From contig NZ_CAUCSQ010000089.1 of the NCBI RefSeq assembly GCF_958445495.1, forward strand, positions 1 to 8,174: DNA of 8,174 nucleotides, read 5' to 3'. Numbering within the stretch: the stretch's first letter is position 1; every line of letters starts with the position of its first letter. Of the stretch, positions 1 through 4,954 are shown piece after piece. A model generated the notes under the pieces. The model did not search any database, was not told the origin of the DNA, and saw only the letters and a program-made list of their open reading frames with translations. The DNA is from an uncultured Bacteroides sp. (GTDB lineage Bacteria > Bacteroidota > Bacteroidia > Bacteroidales > Bacteroidaceae). The position numbers and the translations under genes were made by a program.

Positions 1-27
1 GCTTATCATCTTCATATGCTATTTTAC

Positions 28-60
28 TTTTTAGGGACATTTACTGAATATCCCTAAAAA
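28..60. repeat. Perfect 10-bp inverted repeat beside the ferredoxin terminator
   Basis: TTTTTAGGGA at 28-37 is the exact reverse complement of TCCCTAAAAA at 51-60, with a 13-base loop. The right arm overlaps the T-tract (minus strand) of the ferredoxin terminator at 56-61. In a minus-strand transcript that reads past that terminator this would form a second hairpin. In a plus-strand transcript entering from the left it would form a hairpin with no trailing U-tract. It may be a back-up terminator or a 3'-end stabiliser. Positions 1-27 show nothing recognisable. Confidence 0.6.
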
Positions 61-87
61 AGGCTGCTTTCCAAAAGAAGGCAGCCT
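56..87 (-). terminator. Rho-independent terminator of the ferredoxin gene
   Basis: On the minus strand AGGCTGC and GCAGCCT form a 7-bp G+C-rich stem (plus positions 61-67 and 81-87). After one C-A mismatch the stem continues for three more pairs. It is followed at once by a run of six T (56-61). It begins about 20 bases after the ferredoxin stop codon. Stem, spacing and T-tract are all those of an intrinsic terminator, so the ferredoxin is probably a one-gene transcript. Confidence 0.9.
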
Positions 88-107
88 ATGTTCTTTATTG
101 CTTGTAT

Positions 108-278
108 TTATTCCGCAGGATGAATAGCTTCAGACGGGCAAACGTCTGCGCAAGTTCCACATTCAGTACACAAATCCGGGTTGATAGAATAGATATCACC
201 TTCAGAGATAGCTTCTACCGGACACTCGTCAATACAAGTTCCGCAAGCAATACAATCGTCACTAATTACGTAAGCCAT
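108..278 (-). CDS. 2[4Fe-4S] bacterial-type ferredoxin
   Basis: A 56-residue soluble electron carrier. Two tandem cluster motifs are visible: C9-x2-C12-x2-C15-x3-C19-Pro and C37-x2-C40-x2-C43-x3-C47-Pro. The two halves are clear internal duplicates (CxxCGTCxxxCPxEAI in each). This is the full length and layout of clostridial-type ferredoxins, which pass low-potential electrons between oxidoreductases such as pyruvate:ferredoxin oxidoreductase and hydrogenases in anaerobes. The specific partners cannot be told from this locus. The start ATG at 278 follows an A/T-rich leader without a Shine-Dalgarno sequence, as is usual in Bacteroides. A -7 box lies about 40 bases upstream and a strong terminator follows the stop, so it appears to be transcribed alone, divergently from metA. 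The family call is very secure; the physiological role is inferred. Confidence 0.96.
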   Translation of the reverse strand: MAYVISDDCIACGTCIDECPVEAISEGDIYSINPDLCTECGTCADVCPSEAIHPAE

Positions 279-317
279 TTTTCTAAAAATTTAAATTATT
301 AGTACTAATTTCTTTTG

Positions 318-325
318 CAAAAGTA
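318..325 (-). promoter_or_regulatory. Bacteroides -7 promoter box of the ferredoxin gene
   Basis: On the minus strand this reads TACTTTTG, followed by C, matching the Bacteroides sigma-ABfr -7 consensus TAnnTTTG. The start codon is 39 bases downstream. I see no clear TTG -33 element at the usual 19-21 bp spacing. Confidence 0.65.
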
Positions 326-424
326 AGGCTTTTATCAATTAGTTGTTATACTTCTATGATTAAATTGACTTAATTTGTACGTCTTCTAAATAAGTAACAT
401 CCCTGATATCTGCTATATTTTTCG

Positions 425-432
425 TACTTTTG
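425..432 (+). promoter_or_regulatory. Bacteroides -7 promoter box of the metA operon
   Basis: TACTTTTG followed by C matches TAnnTTTG and is identical to the box of the divergent ferredoxin promoter. It lies 27 bases ahead of the metA ATG. No good TTG -33 element is seen at the usual distance. I see no S-adenosylmethionine riboswitch-like structure: the space between this box and the ATG is too short to hold one. Confidence 0.68.
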
Positions 433-459
433 CAGCCAAATTACTAATATATAGCGATT

Positions 460-1377
460 ATGCCTTTAAATTTACCCGATAGACTCCCTGCAATAGAACT
501 TTTGAAGGAAGAGAACATTTTTGTTATAGATACTTCCCGTGCTACGCAGCAGGATATCCGTCCGCTACGGATTGTGATTTTAAATCTGATGCCGCTGAAA
601 ATTACAACGGAAACAGATTTGGTGCGTTTGCTTTCCAATACACCTCTTCAGGTGGAGATTTCATTTATGAAAATCAAAAGCCATACCTCTAAGAACACGC
701 CGATAGAGCACATGAAAGCTTTTTATACGGATTTTGACCAGATGCGTGACGAAAAATACGACGGCATGATTATCACCGGGGCTCCTGTAGAGCAAATGGA
801 TTTTGAGGAAGTGACCTATTGGGATGAAATAACGGAAATCTTTGATTGGACACGTACGCATGTAACTTCCACTCTCTATATATGCTGGGCTGCACAAGCC
901 GGATTATACCATCATTACGGCGTACCTAAATATCCGTTGGCACAGAAAATGTTCGGGATTTTTAAACATCGGGTATTGGAACCTTTCCATCCAATCTTCC
1001 GTGGTTTCGACGATTGTTTCTATGTTCCGCATAGCCGTCATACGGAAATTCACAGGGAAGACATTCTGAAAGTACGTGAATTGACATTACTTTCTGAATC
1101 GAAAGATGCAGGTGTCTATATGGTGATGGCGCGTGGCGGACGTGAATTTTTTGTAACCGGACATTCGGAATATTCCCCGTTAACTTTAGATACGGAGTAT
1201 CGCCGTGATTTAAGTAAAGGCTTACCGATAGAAATGCCGCGCAATTACTATGTGGATGACAATCCAGACAAAAGGCCTTTAGTACGCTGGCGTGCACATG
1301 CTAACTTGTTATTCTCCAACTGGCTGAATTATTTCGTTTATCAGGAGACCCCTTACAATATTGATGATATTGAATGA
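460..1377 (+). CDS. metA: Homoserine O-acyltransferase MetA, probably acetyl-CoA-specific
   Basis: Cytoplasmic enzyme of methionine synthesis that acylates the hydroxyl of L-homoserine. The 305 residues are close to E. coli MetA (309) and share its numbering: nucleophile C142 in the ICWAAQ segment, H235 and E237 in GHSEY, and K47 in NLMPLK. Residue 111 (in TGAPVE) is Glu. Published work on this family (Bacillus cereus MetA compared with succinyltransferases) found that Glu111 favours acetyl-CoA and Gly111 favours succinyl-CoA, so the product is probably O-acetylhomoserine (EC 2.3.1.31) despite the common succinyltransferase label (EC 2.3.1.46). O-acetylhomoserine would feed a sulfhydrylase or cystathionine synthase encoded elsewhere. 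The stop overlaps the next start (ATGA), implying translational coupling. The family call is very secure; acyl-donor specificity is inferred from one residue. Confidence 0.95.
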   Translation: MPLNLPDRLPAIELLKEENIFVIDTSRATQQDIRPLRIVILNLMPLKITTETDLVRLLSNTPLQVEISFMKIKSHTSKNTPIEHMKAFYTDFDQMRDEKYDGMIITGAPVEQMDFEEVTYWDEITEIFDWTRTHVTSTLYICWAAQAGLYHHYGVPKYPLAQKMFGIFKHRVLEPFHPIFRGFDDCFYVPHSRHTEIHREDILKVRELTLLSESKDAGVYMVMARGGREFFVTGHSEYSPLTLDTEYRRDLSKGLPIEMPRNYYVDDNPDKRPLVRWRAHANLLFSNWLNYFVYQETPYNIDDIE

Positions 1378-3203
1378 TAAAACAGCGTAAAATTGAACTT
1401 CTGGCTCCGGCAAAGAATCTGGAATGCGGGATTGAGGCCATCAATCACGGAGCGGATGCAGTATATATCGGAGCCCCTAAATTTGGAGCACGTTCCGCTG
1501 CGGTAAACTCTCTGGAAGATATAGAAATCTTGGTAAAACATGCCCATTTATATCATGCACGCATTTACGTAACTGTCAATACCATCCTGAAAGAAGAAGA
1601 GCTCAAAGAAACGGAAGAGATGATTCAGGCTCTGTACCGGATTGGAGTGGATGCGCTGATTGTGCAAGATATGGGGATTACAAAACTGAGTCTTCCGCCG
1701 ATACCGCTTCATGCCAGTACACAGATGGACAACCGTACTCCTGGGAAAGTGAAATTCCTTTGGGAAGCGGGTTTTCGCCAGATTGTGCTGGCGCGGGAAT
1801 TATCGTTGCGTGAGATAGAGAAGATACACGAAGCCTGTCCGGAAGCCCCTTTGGAGGTATTTGTACATGGTGCGCTTTGTGTAAGTTATAGTGGTCAGTG
1901 CTATGTTAGCCAGGCTTGTTTCGGACGCAGTGCAAACCGTGGAGAATGCGCCCAGTTCTGTCGTTTACCTTTTAACCTGACAGATTCGGACGGGAAAGTG
2001 ATTGTCAAGGACAAACATCTGCTTTCCCTGAAAGATATGAATCAGAGCGATGAATTAGAGCGGTTGCTGGATGCGGGAGTTTCTTCGTTGAAAATAGAAG
2101 GACGTCTGAAAGACGTAACTTATGTGAAGAATGTGACGGCCGCCTATCGTCAGAAATTGGACGCCCTCTTTGCCCGGCGCCGGGAATATGCGAGAGCGTC
2201 TTCGGGGACTTGCCGTTATGAGTTCAAACCACAGTTAGATAAAAGTTTCAGCCGTGGATTTACACATTACTTTTTACATGGCCGCAGCCAGGACATATTC
2301 TCTTTCGATACTCCGAAGTCGTTGGGAGAAGAAATGGGTACAATGAAAGAAACACGTGGAAACTATCTGACTGTTGCCGGAGTAAAATCTTTCAATAATG
2401 GCGACGGAGTCTGTTATATTGACGAAACAGGACGTTTGCAAGGATTCCGTATTAACCGTGTAGACGGCAATAAACTTTATCCGCAGGAAATGCCGCGCAT
2501 CAAACCCCGTACTGTGCTTTACCGCAACTTCGACCAAGAGTTTGAACGACTTCTTTCCCGGAAATCGGCTGAAAGAAAGATCGCCGTAAATATTCTGCTT
2601 GCCGATAATGAGTTCGGTTTTTCGTTGACCTTGACCGATGAGGACGACAATCGTATTACGTTGGCCCTTCCTCGTGAGAAAGAATTGGCACGGACACCGC
2701 AATCAGATAATCTGAAGACACAGCTCGCCAAGTTAGGGAATACACCCTTCTTGGCAGAACAGATAGAAATATCTTTTGCGGATAATTGGTTCTTGCCGGC
2801 TTCGGTATTGGCCGATTTCCGTCGGCAGGCGATAGATAAATTAATAGCTGCCCGAAGAATCAACTATCGTCGGGAGTTGGTGGTATGGAAACAGACAAAC
2901 CACGTTTTTCCGCAGGTGGCATTAACCTATTTGGGAAATGTGATGAATAGCCGTGCGGTTTCTTTCTATAAAGAACACGGAGTACAGTGTGTTGCTATGG
3001 CTTACGAGAAAGAAGCGGCAGAAGATGCGGTATTGATGTTCTGCAAACATTGTTTGCGTTATAGTATGGGATGGTGCCCTGTTCATCAGCGGGTACGCTC
3101 GCCCTACAAAGAACCTTATTATTTGGTCTCGAACGATGGCAAACGTTTCCGTTTGGAGTTCGATTGTAAGAATTGTCAAATGAAAGTCAGTGCGGCATTA
3201 TGA
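1374..3203 (+). CDS. U32-family protein, RlhA-like (putative RNA hydroxylation factor)
   Basis: A 609-residue protein of the peptidase U32 family. The family signature E-x-F-x2-G-[SA]-x-C-x4-G-x-C-x-x-S is met exactly at residues 161-179. The barrel core spans about 8-245 and ends with SLKIEGRLKD. Residues about 380-500 fit the C-terminal (DUF3656-type) extension of the long U32 class. Despite the peptidase label, characterised members act in RNA or quinone hydroxylation: RlhA (23S rRNA C2501), TrhP (tRNA ho5U34) and UbiU/UbiV. Length and the LLSLKDMNQ segment favour RlhA over the shorter TrhP. Cysteines C169, C176, C182, C192 and C196 are candidate [4Fe-4S] ligands, and a second group (C557, C560, C568, C598, C601) lies at the C-terminus. 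The start ATG overlaps the metA stop by ATGA, and the stop overlaps the next ATG the same way. Family sure; exact substrate inferred. Confidence 0.9.
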   Translation: MIKQRKIELLAPAKNLECGIEAINHGADAVYIGAPKFGARSAAVNSLEDIEILVKHAHLYHARIYVTVNTILKEEELKETEEMIQALYRIGVDALIVQDMGITKLSLPPIPLHASTQMDNRTPGKVKFLWEAGFRQIVLARELSLREIEKIHEACPEAPLEVFVHGALCVSYSGQCYVSQACFGRSANRGECAQFCRLPFNLTDSDGKVIVKDKHLLSLKDMNQSDELERLLDAGVSSLKIEGRLKDVTYVKNVTAAYRQKLDALFARRREYARASSGTCRYEFKPQLDKSFSRGFTHYFLHGRSQDIFSFDTPKSLGEEMGTMKETRGNYLTVAGVKSFNNGDGVCYIDETGRLQGFRINRVDGNKLYPQEMPRIKPRTVLYRNFDQEFERLLSRKSAERKIAVNILLADNEFGFSLTLTDEDDNRITLALPREKELARTPQSDNLKTQLAKLGNTPFLAEQIEISFADNWFLPASVLADFRRQAIDKLIAARRINYRRELVVWKQTNHVFPQVALTYLGNVMNSRAVSFYKEHGVQCVAMAYEKEAAEDAVLMFCKHCLRYSMGWCPVHQRVRSPYKEPYYLVSNDGKRFRLEFDCKNCQMKVSAAL

Positions 3204-4186
3204 GTTTGCTTCATCACAAGATAGGCGGTATTTGCAGGGTGGCATACTTGATGTTAAGTGTGCTTCTGTTATCTTCCTGTTATTACAAGATGCCGGCTTT
3301 GTCTGAAGGGGAATTGCCAGAGAAAACAAAAGACTCATTAACTTGCCTCTATGAACGGCATTACACATGGAATACGAATCTAGAAGTAGTCGATGATTCC
3401 GTTTCTTTGGAATGCCTTCCGATAAAAGACACCTTTATCCGGTTGAATAAGGGTGACAGGGTAGTGGTGGCTGAATTTGCAGTTCATCCAGCCGATAGTG
3501 TGGACAGCGTTTGGGTAAAATTGGCACATACGCAGGATGAGCAAGGATGGATACGCGAGACAGAGCTGAAAAAGTCGTTTGTTCCGACCGACAGCATTTC
3601 GCAAGCCATCCATCTTTTCAGTAATACGCATGCCTCTTATTTTGTGGTAATCTTTGCCTTGTTCGTTGGAGTTTATTTACTTCGTGCTTTTCGTCGGAAG
3701 CAATTGCAGATGGTGTACTTCAACGATATTGACAGTATCTACCCCTTATTCCTTTGCCTGTTGATGGCTTTCAGCGCAACGGTTTATGAATCGATGCAGG
3801 TCTTTGTGCCGGAGACATGGGAACATTTTTATTTTAATCCTACCTTATCCCCGTTCAAAGTCCCTTTTATACTTTCGGTTTTTTTGTTGAGCATTTGGCT
3901 GTTTCTGGTCGTCGTTCTGGCAGTGCTTGAAGACCTGTTCCGGCAGTTGACTCCGGCAGCGGCCATTTTTTATTTATTAGGGCTGATGTCTTGTTGCATT
4001 TTCTGTTATTTCTTTTTTATTCTGATGACCCACATTTATATCGGTTATTTATTCCTGGCACTTTTCATCTGGGTATTTGCTGGGAAATTGCATAAGAATA
4101 TCCGTTATAAATACCGCTGTGGAAATTGCGGGGAAAAACTGAAAGAGAAAGGACTATGCCCTCATTGCGGAGCAGTCAATGAATGA
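3200..4186 (+). CDS. Membrane protein: lipobox, SH3-like domain, membrane spans, zinc ribbon
   Basis: A 328-residue protein of unknown function. Its N-terminus has a lipoprotein-type signal ending L24-S25-S26-C27. Residues about 78-124 resemble a bacterial SH3 domain (LNKGDRVVV, a Trp-Val-Lys strand, then GWIRETEL). Hydrophobic helices follow at about 144-162, 179-197, 220-243, 252-276 and 277-294. The C-terminus is a zinc ribbon with C307-x2-C310 and C320-x2-C323. If the lipid-bearing N-terminus is outside and there are five spans, the zinc ribbon lies in the cytoplasm; with four it would be outside. I chose ATG 3200 over an in-frame TTG at 3173 because it overlaps the U32 stop as ATGA, exactly like the metA/U32 junction, and leaves a compact signal sequence. 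Coupling suggests co-production with the U32 protein, but no role can be named. Confidence 0.85.
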   Translation: MSLLHHKIGGICRVAYLMLSVLLLSSCYYKMPALSEGELPEKTKDSLTCLYERHYTWNTNLEVVDDSVSLECLPIKDTFIRLNKGDRVVVAEFAVHPADSVDSVWVKLAHTQDEQGWIRETELKKSFVPTDSISQAIHLFSNTHASYFVVIFALFVGVYLLRAFRRKQLQMVYFNDIDSIYPLFLCLLMAFSATVYESMQVFVPETWEHFYFNPTLSPFKVPFILSVFLLSIWLFLVVVLAVLEDLFRQLTPAAAIFYLLGLMSCCIFCYFFFILMTHIYIGYLFLALFIWVFAGKLHKNIRYKYRCGNCGEKLKEKGLCPHCGAVNE

Positions 4187-4250
4187 TTATGGCTGTCTAA
4201 GAAGCTGGTCGGAGTTATGATTTTAAAGTTACTATAAATATTTTTTTGAA

Positions 4251-4757
4251 ATGATACAAGTCAAAGCTGCTAAACTGAAAGAACTTCCCGTAATAATGAA
4301 CATTTATGAATATGCCCGTAATTTTATGTGTGCTAATGGAAATCCTACTCAATGGATTAACGGTTATCCGTCAGAAGAATTAATTCGCCGGGAGATAGAA
4401 GAAGGGCATAGTTTTGTTTGTACAAACGAGTCGGGAGAGATTCTGGGAACATTCTGTTTCATAGTAGGAGATGATTCCACTTACCGGTATATCTATGACG
4501 GTGCATGGCTGAATGAAGAACCTTATGGCGTTGTCCACCGGATGGCGACAAACGGAAAACAGAAAGGAATAGCGGACGTTTGTTTGAACTGGTGTTTGGA
4601 ACGTTGCGATAATATTCGCATAGATACCCACCGGGATAATAAAGTCATGCAACATATCCTTGAAAAGTATGGATTCCGGCGTTGTGGCATTATCTACGTA
4701 AAGAATGGAACGGAACGCATCGCTTATCAGAAAATACCTGCTTTAAATTCGTACTGA
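4251..4757 (+). CDS. GNAT-family N-acetyltransferase
   Basis: A 168-residue single-domain GNAT enzyme, predicted to move an acetyl group from acetyl-CoA to an amine. Visible parts are the N-terminal strand and helix (IQVKAAKLKELPVIMNIYEYAR), a subfamily-like GNPTQW-NGYPS segment (30-41), the beta-strand pair EILGTFCF, motif A around VVHRMATNGKQKGIA (94-108; the loop QKGIA fits the Q/R-x-x-G-x-A/G pyrophosphate-binding pattern), and motif B DNKVMQHILEKYGF (129-142). Length is typical. It begins 64 bp after the zinc-ribbon gene with no clear promoter or terminator between, so it may be read through from the metA operon. The ATG lies just after an A/T-rich run (ATTTTTTTGAA). The family is secure; the substrate is unknown. 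Confidence 0.9.
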   Translation: MIQVKAAKLKELPVIMNIYEYARNFMCANGNPTQWINGYPSEELIRREIEEGHSFVCTNESGEILGTFCFIVGDDSTYRYIYDGAWLNEEPYGVVHRMATNGKQKGIADVCLNWCLERCDNIRIDTHRDNKVMQHILEKYGFRRCGIIYVKNGTERIAYQKIPALNSY

Positions 4758-4860
4758 TTTTACCTATGACCTTTTATGGAATCGTTTTTCTGTCCACTGT
4801 GCCATTCTGATAACAAGCATTGCTATTGATTAGCCTATAAAAAATAGCAGCCCGAAGCAT

Positions 4861-4882
4861 CAGGATTGGATTATCCTGTTTT
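4861..4882 (+). terminator. Weak intrinsic terminator-like hairpin after the GNAT gene
   Basis: CAGGAT at 4861-4866 pairs with ATCCTG at 4873-4878 across a six-base loop and is followed by TTTT (4879-4882). The stem is short and the T-run is minimal. It lies about 100 bases after the GNAT stop, in the right orientation to end the plus-strand operon. Confidence 0.4.
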
Positions 4883-4897
4883 GAATTATAGCGGAAA

Positions 4898-4934
4898 TAT
4901 CCTCAATATTCTGTCGTTGAACCTATTGAGGATA
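4898..4934 (-). terminator. Long hairpin just downstream of the receptor gene
   Basis: TATCCTCAATA (4898-4908) is the exact reverse complement of TATTGAGGATA (4924-4934), giving an 11-bp stem with a 15-base loop. It begins 20 bases past the receptor stop codon in the minus direction. Only a short ATTT follows, not a full T-tract, so it may terminate weakly or protect the 3' end of the receptor mRNA. It could also act on the plus strand. Confidence 0.55.
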
Positions 4935-4954
4935 CTCCAAGCTGTTACGGGACT

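Larger units (their letters stand above)
4758..4954. other. Convergent intergenic region with inverted repeats
   Basis: This 197-bp stretch separates the converging GNAT and receptor genes and holds no credible gene. Three inverted repeats lie in it: TGCTATT/AATAGCA (4821-4827 and 4843-4849), CAGGAT/ATCCTG (4861-4866 and 4873-4878) and an 11-bp one at 4898-4934. The last two are listed separately as likely transcription ends. Confidence 0.7.

Noticed and set aside
102..302. 66-residue open frame on the plus strand opposite the ferredoxin
   Set aside because: It is the antisense shadow of a clear ferredoxin gene with two complete cluster motifs, and it has no recognisable features.
433..459. 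S-adenosylmethionine riboswitch ahead of metA
   Set aside because: The leader after the -7 box is under 30 bases, too short for any known SAM-sensing aptamer, and no such structure is seen upstream.
3173..3199. Upstream TTG start giving a nine-residue longer zinc-ribbon membrane protein
   Set aside because: TTG starts are rare in Bacteroides, and ATG 3200 gives the same ATGA overlap as the preceding gene junction and a cleaner signal sequence.
1374..3203. Secreted collagenase, as the U32 family name suggests
   Set aside because: There is no signal peptide, and characterised close relatives act in RNA or quinone hydroxylation with Fe-S clusters. The protease label is historical.
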